Shown: positions 44,743 to 54,922, counted from the first letter of the stretch. The stretch is 64,000 bases of DNA from Rhynchopus sp. YZ270_cl-10 (GCA_964035575.1 OZ037881.1:434001-498000); one strand, 5' to 3'. Numbers and translations: made by a program. The notes: generated by a model from the sequence alone, not told the origin.

Positions 44743-47704
44743 CTACTGGTACTCAAGATGGATCACGTCGTGCCTCTTCTGACAGATCTGTTGCGCGATG
44801 TCGTCCATTCTCTGTGGGGTGTGTGGGGGTTTTTTTTGAGACCACGTTGACAAACATCCCGCATCATTTCTTTTTTAGCCTTGATAAAAGACAGAAAGGT
44901 TGAAACCCACCCCCGATGCTCGAACCCCCCAAGAGAACACTTCATTGCCACACGGTTTCCATGAAGGAGTTTGTACGCAGGTACATAATCATTGCAGAAA
45001 TATAACTGTCTTTTTTGCCATTCAAAAACCATACCGGATCGAAGTCCTCGGGGATGTCCCTCACTACTTGGGCAGCCTCGTCGAACCTCTTTTCGAAAAG
45101 CGCCGTCAGCATTTCATTCCACGCTGTGTACGGATTGTTCCGGTGGGTGGCCTCGAGCTGGTACATCCATTCCTGGTTCTGGTTCTCCCCTTCTGTGAGC
45201 ACCTCGTAGGCTAGCAGCATCTCGGGGGACCGTTTTGCGAAGCTAAACGCGTCCAACAGCTTCATCGTATACCCCTCTGTGCACTTTGCTGTGTACTGAT
45301 CGCACACCAAGGTGTACTCCCCCTTCCTCACGTACCGCTCCAACGCCGCAGCCCACGGTAGTACTGTTGAATGCAGTGTGACCTTTTTCATTCCATTGCA
45401 TCCCAGATGAAGCACTTTACCTTCCCCTGAACAGCATGTCACCGTCACCAATTGAGCGACCTTCAAAGATGCGAGCCCATCCTTTACAAGCAACGCTGAT
45501 TTCAAACATTGTGCACCATGTGAAGGGACCATAGAGAAGGCGTTGAACGTACCAAACATCCGATCGCCACTGAAACAATCAGGCAGCCCTTTATGAGATG
45601 CTACGGCATGCAAAATGGTCGAAAATATCTCTGCATGAGTCGCCACCATGACACCTTCTGACACACAGAACATTGCATCACTATGAAACCCCTTCACATT
45701 AAAGTACGCAACACTCACATTTTTCCTCTTTTTCTCAAGCGTAGGAAACACCTCGTTTTCAACAATCTTCACGCCAGACCCTTTCCCACGCTGCAAACCA
45801 TGCACCCTCGATGGGGACTGCTTGAACGACCCCCTCCCCCTCCTCATCTCAGGCTGCGACGTTTTGGGCGTCATATCCTCAATACTGCTGAAGGAGGCAA
45901 CATGAACGGATCCGGTTTGAGGTGAGGTTTCGGGTGCTCTCTCCATGGTGCCTGTAGAAGAGGGGCGAATAATGTGGGGAAAGTGCCGTGTGTCCGAAGA
46001 GTTTGCAGTTGTATTGAGAACAGTGTCGGTGTCGTTTGGTGTTTCGTCTGAGAAGTATGTTTCGCCCATATCGGTTTCCCTCTGGAGAATGGTTTGAGGC
46101 ATGTAGTGGCGTAGCTCTTGCAGGTTTACTACCATTTTTGCGAAGCTGCGTTGCATCGTGTCTACCTCGGTTAATCGAGACTCCGTTTTTAAAATGATGT
46201 TCTCTGTTTCCATTAAAGCGACCAACTGCATTTGCGAGCAAAGCTGTGACAAAGGTTTGGTCAAAAACTTCGTAAACACCGCTGCCGCAGCGATCAGCAC
46301 CCCAGAGCAAACAAACGTCACCACCACCGCCACCCCAAACGCCTTCCTCTGCTCGGTTTCAATCCGGTTCTCAGACGTTAATAAGGCGGATTGTGTTGTT
46401 CTGACGCTTTCATCCATCCTTTTCATCAAAGAATTCCTCGGAACCAACAAACACACAAACCAGCTCAACCCATTTTCGGTCACATTAGAAACAAGAGTCC
46501 AATACTCTACTCCATACTCCCAACGCACGAAACGCGCTTCCTGCGACGCAAGCAGATAACCACCACGCGAACTCACAAACCTCGCATGCTCTGCAAGAAT
46601 CGTGGCATTTCCATCTACTACATGGTGGTGCACCGGAATCTCCCTGGAGATGGGATAACTCACATTCTGCACTACAACCACTTCTGTTGTAACACAGTCG
46701 TAAGCATCTGAAGCAATAAGCGTTTCTGATTCATTTGAATGCCTCTGTACCGCATAGGTTACACCCCCATAGGGGAGATGCTGCTTCTTTTTTTTGAGAA
46801 TATCAGAAAATCCGTTTCCTCTTAACGATGCAAACACATAAGCATATCTCCCATACGTTGCTGGAAACGCAGAAGCAACAGCAGGGGAAGCTACCGAAGC
46901 TACTACTGTCATCGACAATGCCCCCATAACGGCACGCATTGGGAGAAACATCGGGGGGTCATTTGTTATACCAGAGGTAGCTACCACCGAGCGGACCCTT
47001 TCCGCCAATTCATCTCTCGGAACAATCACGGATAGCACCGCTTCATCCATGACGCATCTGCCGATGACCTCTCCTTTGGCATAATATGGTTGTGGAATAC
47101 ATCCTTCCTTGAATTTGAAGTGTCCAGCCTCATTAGATTCGCCATATGTTAATAGGGGGCTACTCAGGCCTCGCTCTCCAACCAACAAGACGGCGCTTCC
47201 ATTTTGTGGTAAGCTCTTCGCAATGGGTCGATCAGCATACATGAAGTAGAGACGGCCCCCTCGGGTACCTGGTTGTGGATGCTGAGGGGATACCGGAATG
47301 GCTTCAACCCCCGCCATAGTAACACCATGCTGCACTGCGGTAACCATTTTCGCGCGTAGTGCGCCTCTCAGAGTGGTGTTAATGAAATGTTTCTCGAGCG
47401 CTTCTTCTACTCCAACAGCATTCAGTAAATGTGTGCTCTCCTGGAGGACACCCATTGGTGCGGCAATCCACGCCTTTACCGCGCTTTCAATTTCTGTAAC
47501 AGCAACCCGCAAATAAAGTTCTGCAAAAACAGTGATGTCGGTTTCTGCGCCTTCCAGGGTGGTTTTGATGCCATTTCGGCCTGCGTTGCGTGCATCTACA
47601 ATGAGTTCTCCATAAGAAACCAGAGAAACTGTTGCAACAAGAATCCCTGTGCTAACCACTAATGAAACTGCGAGTAGTACAATTGATAGACGAATGCTTA
47701 TCAT
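44743..47704 (-). CDS. Two-pass membrane receptor with degenerate class III cyclase domain (paralog 4, most diverged)
   Basis: Exons 45035-47704 and 44743-44811 give 912 residues. The ATG at 47704 (MISIRLSIVLLAV) is preceded by ten A; the frame upstream begins with TTG and adds only lysines. The second membrane segment comes early, near 451-485. The linker from there to the cyclase-like domain is about 175 residues against about 120-150 in the others, Ser/Thr-rich, with a basic part (RRGRGSFKQSPSRVHGLQRG). The linker motif is ELRHYMPQTIL. Cyclase-like motifs are VAYFNVKGFHSDA near 661, FSGDRMFGTFNAF near 707, GEGKVLHLGC near 757 and LPWAAALERY near 781. EWMYQLEATHRNNPYTAWNE is near 846. Exon 2 ends HLEYQ. 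An alternative read-through tail of 30 residues ends at 44942 but does not match the family. Confidence 0.87.
44812..45034 (-). other. Intron of paralog 4 (223 nt)
   Basis: The donor is CCG followed by GTATGGTT and the acceptor is CACCCCACAG. This is the longest of the five introns and carries a repeat (44893-44940) resembling the distal part of family B. The 69-nt phase-0 exon beyond it matches the other terminal exons in length and spacing, with lower residue identity. Confidence 0.78.
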
Positions 47705-47717
47705 TTTTTTTTTCAAT

Positions 47718-47778
47718 AAATTGTTGAAGAGATTGTTGTCCTCGGTTGTGTTACCACCCAGGTTTGTGTAATGTCCAC
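47718..47778 (+). repeat. Family E repeat next to paralog 4 start
   Basis: AAATTGTTGAAGAGATTG, TTGTCCTCGGTTGTGTTACC, TGTAATGTCCAC. It lies 14 bp upstream of the start codon on the opposite strand. Confidence 0.5.
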
Positions 47779-48993
47779 AAAAAAAAATGGAACCTATGGG
47801 GGTGAGGGATGGAGTGAGGAGAATATTTTATGGGTTGGAGTGCCCAAAAATAGCACAAAATAGCACTTCACACCTTTTCGCACCCCCGCTGCAGCCACAC
47901 CAGGTGTTTATGTTTTGGTGGGTTTTCGTGAATACCAAAGTGATCACACCATGGCATGGATACCTTTATGGAAAGTTTATACGGTGGGTTTCGTGAACAC
48001 AATATGAGAGTGATGGTGAACAGAGTGAGGGGAAGATGGAGATGGGGGAAGATATGAAAGAGAAGGAAGAGGTCTTTTTTGGAGATTTTGTTGAGGGGGG
48101 ATAAGGTGGTAATACTGAAGAAAAATGTCTAACTCTTGAACCCTTGAAAGACTTTAATGGAATTTCTACTCTCTTTTCAAGTTTTCAGGAGAAAAAAAAA
48201 ATTCGCTGATGTAAAAACAGCGTAAAAAGAAAAAGGCTCGCGCGGATGAAACAAAACAAAAAAAGTGGAAAAAAGCATTTTTTTCGAATGATAAGAATAG
48301 CGAAAAAGAGAACAGCTGGAAAGATGAAACCTAAAGCCTTTCGTGCTTGAAAAACTCTAAAAAATAAAAAAAAAGATGAATTTTTGGTGTGATCACCAAA
48401 CCGATTCTCCGTGGTTCTCCCGTGGTTCCCCCCGAAGGTGCTCCGGTAAGGGGGGTATAGCCCCTAGCAGTTCTCCGTGGTTCCCCTGTGGTTCTCCCGC
48501 GGGTTGTCCGTACCCCCCTGAATCACATCGTGAATGAAGGGGAATAGTTACATCTTTTTAGAGCTAAGGGCGAAGATGGCTCTCAGTGAACAGCGAAGGG
48601 CTCTCCAATTGGGCCCCGTTAACGGGGAAAGAAAAGAAAAGAAAAAATCGGGGAGAATATAAGTTAAAGGATTGACAGAGAAAAAGGAAGAGGAGGGTGG
48701 AAAAGGTGGCATTTTTACCGGGTCCATAGCCTATCACAAATCGGTAAAAATCGTTAAAACCCTGAAAGCCCCCAGGGAAAAACGAAAAAAAAAAAAAAAA
48801 ACAGGAGATTGTTGTTCACAAATCTCAGGTTTTTTTTAGTACTCCTCTTTTAGGTCAAATCACAGAAGTTTGCTGATAAAGTGCGGTGGGAAAACAATGG
48901 ACCAGAATTCTAAAACAAGAAGGTCTGGTGGGGCGGTGGAAAGAGTGAGAGAGTGAGAGAGAAAGGAAAGAGAAACGAAAGAGAAAAGGCAAG

Positions 48994-49036
48994 AGGATGA
49001 ACCTAAGCCCCACGACGTCTCGAGCTCAGTCACCTT
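48994..49036 (+). repeat. H1 hairpin, long loop
   Basis: Arms AGGATGAACCTAAGC and GCTCAGTCACCTT around CCCACGACGTCTCGA. Confidence 0.6.
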
Positions 49037-49302
49037 CAAAGAAGAAAAAATCCTGAGTATAGGTGATTAAATCGCAGTTTGAAAGAAAAAAAATCATTTG
49101 TTGACATCTTGTCACAGATGATTTTCACGCTATTTTGATATAAAAAAAAATTTCTCAGAAGTGAGGGTGCTATACGCACAATAAAATGAAGGAAATATTT
49201 GTTAAGATGCGCCGCTCGTGTACACTGTTATACAAGATCTGAACGTTGGATTTCTTTTTGTCTAGTTTCTTAATACACTAGGTGTTAGGAAGAAAAAAAA
49301 CG

Positions 49303-49335
49303 GGATGAACGTACCTCTCGTGTACACACACATCT
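49303..49335 (+). repeat. H2 hairpin, re-paired stem
   Basis: Arms GGATGAACGTAC and GTACACACACATCT, loop CTCTCGT. It forms the start of a family G copy. Confidence 0.7.
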
Positions 49336-49470
49336 CTTTTACCACTATCGGTAGCGTGCTGGAACACGCTGAGGGTTGAATTTTGGCTCTCTCTCCGTCT
49401 CAGAGACAGTTCTTTGGGATGATGCTGTCACCCCCATTTGCTGTAGTATAGGTTTAGGTATTGGGTAGTT
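49303..49470 (+). repeat. Family G repeat, about 170 bp
   Basis: Same module order as 42915-43080, clearly homologous along the whole length. Confidence 0.7.
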
Positions 49471-49988
49471 GCGTCTCGAGTATCTAGTATTTGGTAAGGC
49501 CCGATGAATATATCTGCCTCTGGTTGTATTAAATCAGTGCAGCAAGGGAGGTGTCAAATGGAGTGCAGACCTCAAGAAATTTGGAGCTGAAAGTAGGCGG
49601 GAACAAAGAGAGAGAAACGTAAGTATTAACTCCTCATGGTATCATTGGCAAGACGTAAGGCCAAATTGGTTCTCCGTTGGGGGGGTGTTGTCGAAATCCC
49701 CAATATTACTCGAAAAAAAAAAAAATAATAACTCACCATATAGTGCATTTCGTAGCGTTTGGTTGTAATATCTGGGGTTTTTTTTTGTGTGAGGTTGCCT
49801 TTTTCCCTTAAAGGCGGTCTGATTTCGTACCTTTTTGGGGTGCTTTTTTTGGGGGTAAAATGAACACCACAGTAGCAACAGAATGTATCGAATGATACAG
49901 AAAAAGAGAGAGAGAGAAAGAAAAACCGAGCGGAATGCACCTCTGTGTGCACGACACATCAGCCTAAGAAATGAGACATACAAAATAA

Positions 49989-50068
49989 CTGTAGTTGATG
50001 CAGGCACCTCCGACTGACCCACTGTACGATGCCAGCCATCCGGATGACAGCACAAATTACCCTGCGAC
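49989..50068 (+). repeat. Family C repeat
   Basis: TGATGCAGGCACCTCCGACT, GACCCACTGTACGATGCC, AGCCATCCGGATGA, then CACAAATTACCCTGCG. Confidence 0.7.
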
Positions 50069-50198
50069 CTACAACAGTAGATGTAAAAAATAAACCCAAA
50101 TGACTTCCCGTAAGAGAACGGAGAAAGAAAGAAGAAATGATTAAGCTAAAGATACGCCCAAAAAGCCTCTCATCTCAGTCATTAAAATAAAATTTGAA

Positions 50199-50232
50199 AA
50201 GATGAATGTCCGCTCTCGTGTGAACATTTTTA
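50199..50232 (+). repeat. H2 hairpin variant
   Basis: AAGATGAATGTCC, loop GCTCTCGT, then GTGAACATTTTT. Confidence 0.55.
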
Positions 50233-50310
50233 GAAGAAAACTTGAATAAAAATGAATGTGTTTCATATTCACATCCAAATAAGGTCAATTGACGAATAAA
50301 AGAAGAAATA

Positions 50311-50368
50311 TTGCAAAGGTTTTTGTTGTTCTTTTCTCTGAAAACAACAACAAAAACCTTTTTTGCAA
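50311..50368. repeat. Inverted repeat
   Basis: TTGCAAAGGTTTTTGTTGTT and a near-exact complement flank about 12 bp. Confidence 0.7.
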
Positions 50369-50567
50369 TTTATTGACAGGAAGGGTAGGGAGGTAGGGGA
50401 GGGAAATTTCTGTTTTCGTTCTACATTATTTTTTTTTTGTGCATTTTGGACGATATACCCCTCTCCCTCTTTGGGGAAGTTTTGGGGGTGTTTGAATGGA
50501 ATTTTTTTTTATGAAGCTTTTTGGTGTGTTCCGGGGTATCGAAAAATACAAATTTTCATTTCAATTC

Positions 50568-50806
50568 ACAACTCTTCACAACTCTTCACAACTATTCACA
50601 ACTATTCACAACTATTCACAACTCTTCACAAATTTTCACAAAAACGTGTATGTGAAGAGTTGTGAAGAGTTGTGAAAAGTTGTGAAGAGTTGTGAAGAGT
50701 TGTGAAGAGTTGTGAAGAGTTGTGAAGAGTTGTGAAGAGTTGTGAAGAGTTGTGAAGAGTTGTGAAGAGTTGTGAAGAGTTGTGAAGAGTTGTGAAGAGT
50801 TGTGAA
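50568..50806. repeat. Head-to-head 10-bp arrays
   Basis: About seven TTCACAACTC units to 50640, then about 15 units of the complement (GTGAAGAGTT) to 50806. Together they form a long inverted repeat. Confidence 0.85.
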
Positions 50807-51041
50807 GTTGGCGAAGTCTGGGTGGTGCCTGGGCACCCAGGTACCCAGGTAGGTACAGGACACCTTTTGGAGGACGTTGGTTGGCAACACAGGAGGTTCT
50901 ATGTGCAAAAAGTGCCTAAAATGGTGCGGCTGACGGGACGATTTGGACCCTTTTGGGCCATTCTTGGGCCATGTGTTTTTAGGTGTGTTTTTTTTTCAAC
51001 TTTTTGACTTGGATTGCATTTTTGGGATCCCCGTGCAGTGG

Positions 51042-51730
51042 TCATACTTGGACCGCCCGAAAAAAATTTCGGGCGAATTCGGGCGGATTTTTCGGGCGCG
51101 GGTCCCGAGCGCCCGAAATGTGCCCGAAATATATTTCGGGCGTTTTAAAGGGAATTTATACGTAATTCGGGCGAATTCGGGCGCACAATCGGTGCACTGG
51201 AGTATCTTATGTGTGCTGGGAAGCATGCCACCAGTGTAAAAATTTTACGCTTTATTTGAAAGATTGGCACAAAATTTGTTCAAAGAAAAAAAAATTGAGC
51301 AAAAAGTCCGAAACACCCCGAGAATGGGTCAGAACCACCCTGTGACCCGACAATTCACAAAAATTCACCTTGAAATACGAAAAAATGGTGAAACCCCGGT
51401 TCATAGTGTGTTTTGGGTGGGAATAAGCACATGATAGTCAGAAAACCCGTGTTTGGTGGTGATTCCCAAAGTGCACTCAGGTGTACAAAAGTTTTCGATT
51501 CTTGCTTATTTTGACAGATTTGACATCAAATATTTCCAAATATAAAAAGTTTTTTGCAAAAATGAATAGAAACCTACCTAGTCGGTTTTCACTAAGGAAA
51601 AAGCGCCCGAATCCGCCCGAAATCTGCATTTCGGGCGTTTTCGGGCAAATTCGGGCGCACAAAATCGCCCGAAATCCGCCCCTAATCCGCCCGAAATGCC
51701 CGAAATATATTTCGGGCGGTCCAAGTATGA
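51042..51730. mobile_element. Inverted-repeat element (689 bp) inserted in the 260-bp family
   Basis: The ends TCATACTTGGACCGCCCGAA are inverted repeats, continuing imperfectly to about 34 bp. GTGG is duplicated on both sides (51038-51041 and 51731-51734). The flanks rejoin as the 260-bp family sequence GTGCAGTGGTGGGG. The sub-terminal regions are made of CGCCCGAAAT and ATTTCGGGCG words. Confidence 0.75.
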
Positions 51731-52173
51731 GTGGTGGGGCCGACGTTGAAAATTGGACAATTTTATGACCTCTTAAATTTCGGAAAATATGAGCCCGGTC
51801 ACTAATAGGCGGCCCATTTCGGTCAAAAATTGTCCCCAAAATCCGGAGTGTATTATTGACCTTTGTGGGCGACGAGACTGTCCTGTGTGAGGTTAACCTA
51901 CAGGTTAATTCCATTATGGCGGTGGTTGTTTTGCATCTCTCACACATTATGGATCGACGCACTGGTGAGTCCTTGGCGGTTACTTCGTCTCCTTTCGTCT
52001 TATCCGCCTTTTTGGTGGGGATTATTAACACCGTTTTTAGAAATTTTGTGCGAGTTAGGAAAAAATATGAGAGTACCACAGATACTCCAAAGTTAAAAAT
52101 TCTTGCTTTAATGGAATTTTTGGGCCTCAAACTCGGACATCGGAAATCCATAGGGTCCCCCCTATGGTTTTTA

Positions 52174-52466
52174 CACAGTACACAGTACACAGTACACAGT
52201 ACACAGTACACAGTACACAGTACACAGTACACAGTACACAGTACACAGTACACAGTACACAGTACACAGTACACAGTACACAGTACACAGTACACAGTAC
52301 ACAGTACACAGTACACAGTACACAGTACACAGTACACAGTACACAGTACACAGTACACAGTACACAGTACACAGTACACAGTACACAGTACACAGTACAC
52401 AGTACACAGTACACAGTACACAGTACACAGTACACAGTACACAGTACACAGTACACAGTACACAGT
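52174..52466 (+). repeat. 7-bp satellite ACACAGT
   Basis: About 42 units without visible interruption. No frame on either strand contains a stop. Confidence 0.95.
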
Positions 52467-53048
52467 ACAGTACAGTACAGTACAGTACAGTACAGTACAG
52501 TACAGTACAGTACAGTACAGTACAGTACAGTACAGTACAGTACAGTACAGTACAGTACAGTACAGTACAGTACAGTACAGTACAGTACAGTACAGTACAG
52601 TACAGTACAGTACAGTACAGTACAGTACAGTACAGTACAGTACAGTACAGTACAGTACAGTACAGTACAGTACAGTACAGTACAGTACAGTACAGTACAG
52701 TACAGTACAGTACAGTACAGTACAGTACAGTACAGTACAGTACAGTACAGTACAGTACAGTACAGTACAGTACAGTACAGTACAGTACAGTACAGTACAG
52801 TACAGTACAGTACAGTACAGTACAGTACAGTACAGTACAGTACAGTACAGTACAGTACAGTACAGTACAGTACAGTACAGTACAGTACAGTACAGTACAG
52901 TACAGTACAGTACAGTACAGTACAGTACAGTACAGTACAGTACAGTACAGTACAGTACAGTACAGTACAGTACAGTACAGTACAGTACAGTACAGTACAG
53001 TACAGTACAGTACAGTACAGTACAGTACAGTACAGTACAGTACAGTAC
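52467..53048 (+). repeat. 5-bp satellite ACAGT
   Basis: About 116 units joined seamlessly to the 7-bp block; stop-free in all six frames. Confidence 0.95.
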
Positions 53049-53229
53049 TACACTACATATGGCCCCGACGTGTACGTGTGTGTACTTGTGCTGAAAGTGT
53101 GCTGAAATTGTGCCTAATATAGGCACAGTTCAGGTGAGTATGGTGCTAGTTGCGCCCAGCTGTGTTTTGAGTAAAACGGTACAAAAAACAGGGAAACAAG
53201 TGGTAGTGCCACTGGTACAAAACTTTTCT

Positions 53230-53318
53230 AGCGAAGCCACGGTACGCAACATTTCGGGTAGAGCTGTGGGCTACCGCTAGTAATTTTTAGCTGCGTCGCA
53301 GGCGCACGGTACGCTACT
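53230..53318 (-). repeat. Pair of family D motifs
   Basis: Minus strand reads GTAGCGTACCGTGCGCC and CTGCGACGCAGC at 53290-53318, then GTTGCGTACCGTGGCTTCGC at 53230-53250. Confidence 0.7.
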
Positions 53319-53523
53319 TTCTTGAGAGTTGTGAACATGTTGAAAAAAAAAAAGGCAACAAACGAACACGCCGCGGACTTCCGTCGTCCTCCTCCGCACA
53401 GGGGGTGGGGTGGTACGGCCAGCTTGACTCACAGACCCACGCTAGCTAGCCCTCTGCACAGCACACTTTACCTGACCAGTCCTGCAAAAACCCTGGAAAA
53501 AAACACCCCCCTTTTTTTCCCTC

Positions 53524-53730
53524 CAATTCACAACTCTTCACAACTGTTCACAACTCTTCACAAATCTTCACAACATCTGTGTTTTTTTCATCCAAATTTT
53601 CATTTCAATTCACAACTCTTCACAACTATTCACAACTATTCACAACTCTTCACAATTCTTCACAAAAAAATGGCCAAAAATTATGTTGTGAAAACTTGTG
53701 AAAACTTGTGAAGATTGGTGAAGATTGGTG
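53524..53730. repeat. Second set of opposed 10-bp arrays
   Basis: TTCACAACTC-like units to about 53665, then GTGAAAACTT and GTGAAGATTG units in the opposite sense. Confidence 0.75.
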
Positions 53731-53789
53731 AAAATTTGTATTTTCCGATACCCCGGAACACACCACTTTTGATATTTTTTTGTTTGATA

Positions 53790-53847
53790 AATTGTTGTAG
53801 TGTAGTTGCCTCGGTTGTGTTGCCACAGTTGTGCAATCTCCACTGTT
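53790..53847 (+). repeat. Family E hairpin
   Basis: AATTGTTGTAGTGTAGTTGC, CTCGGTTGTGTTGCCAC, TGTGCAATCTCCACTG. Confidence 0.65.
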
Positions 53848-54210
53848 TATTTTTTTTATTGCTAAGTTGTGGGGGGGGTGTTTTTTTTTTTTTTTTTTGG
53901 GAATCACTTAGGGCAGACATGATATACACCACGCCTCAAGCCAATAAAGAAAAGTGAAGTAATGCTCGCAGTTTACTACGACGAACCATTGTATGACCCG
54001 CCCAAAGAAAAAGGTAGAGATCAATCTCACGCATCACATCTCAAAACGAAAATATCAATCCAAAAGATTTTTTTTCTTCCTTTCTTTCTTAACATTCTTT
54101 AGACTAAGAACGCCCTTCCATGAAGCGGCCCTCTAAGACACCATTACCTCGCAGTACTGGTGAATCGTTTATAAAAAAATCCGCCGAGAATTTTTGTTTT
54201 GTTTTTTTTG

Positions 54211-54256
54211 AAAACTTGGTTGTTTTAGTGTAGACACCCGAAGATGAACTCCACTA
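54211..54256 (+). repeat. Family E variant
   Basis: TTGGTTGTTTTAGTGTAG, ACACCCGAAGATGAA, CTCCACTA; same ends, different loop. A relative lies at 35885-35930. Confidence 0.55.
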
Positions 54257-54365
54257 TTTTTTTTTTTTTTTTTGGTATCAGCAAAGAAATAGTTGGTAGA
54301 CAGTATTGAAATACACCTACCTTGTGTAGAAGATACGCTGGTTTTGGGTTTGGGGAGGGGGTAGT

Positions 54366-54458
54366 GGTGGTGGCATGTATTGTGATAATTGCCCATCTCA
54401 ATACTGAATACTCACTCACAATACTGTGATGGGCAATTATCGCAATACATCCACCACT
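54366..54458. repeat. Inverted repeat
   Basis: ATGTATTGTGATAATTGCCC and GGGCAATTATCGCAATACAT flank about 30 bp rich in AATACT words. Confidence 0.75.
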
Positions 54459-54467
54459 CGAGGGGAG

Positions 54468-54554
54468 CACAGCAGAGAATAAGACTCGGGGACCCGGTTA
54501 TTCTCAGCCGGACCAGGACCCAGGGACCGGGGACCCGGCTTATTCTCTGCTGTG
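54468..54554. repeat. Inverted repeat
   Basis: CACAGCAGAGAATAAG and its complement flank a region with duplicated GGGGACCCGG; 10 bp from the preceding element. Confidence 0.75.
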
Positions 54555-54922
54555 GAGGGGAGAGGGGGGGGTTTGGAAACGGTAAGTTCGTAGTGTCGCT
54601 GTGTTTTTTGTTTTGTTTTCATTACGAGACAGAGTACAAGTGGTTCCAAGGTGGTATAAGGCGTGTCATGGCGTGTGGCCATGACACCTTGTGGATTTTC
54701 TTTTTTCGTTCGAAAAACCTTGTCCCTCTTTCTGTCAGGGGGTGGAAATAATAACAGTACAATATTCGCGACATGAGCCTCTCGGCGGAACACATCTTTC
54801 ACAAGAATTGTAAAAGATGAACCTGAACCACCATAAAAGGGGGGTAAAGTTGATGGCAAAATATATGAAGAAAGGAAGACGAGCTTCTTTGCTTAGTCCA
54901 ACATTAGAAAGAAGAGTTTATA

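Larger units (their letters stand above)
50523..53763. mobile_element. Possible composite element bounded by inverted GTGTTCCGGGGTATC ends
   Basis: TGGTGTGTTCCGGGGTATCG starts at 50523 and its complement ends at 53763; both lead into ACAAATTTTCA and 10-bp arrays. It encloses the nested element at 51042-51730 and the satellite. It may instead be two separate elements in opposite orientation. Confidence 0.45.

Noticed and set aside
44942-45005. Alternative last exon of paralog 4 starting at the CAG at 45006
   Set aside because: It leaves a 29-nt intron and shifts the frame; the acceptor at 44812 gives a 69-nt phase-0 exon like the others.
51477-53126. Very long open frames on both strands (up to 549 codons)
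   Set aside because: They run through ACACAGT and ACAGT satellite whose units contain no stop in any frame; the flanks are transposon sequence.
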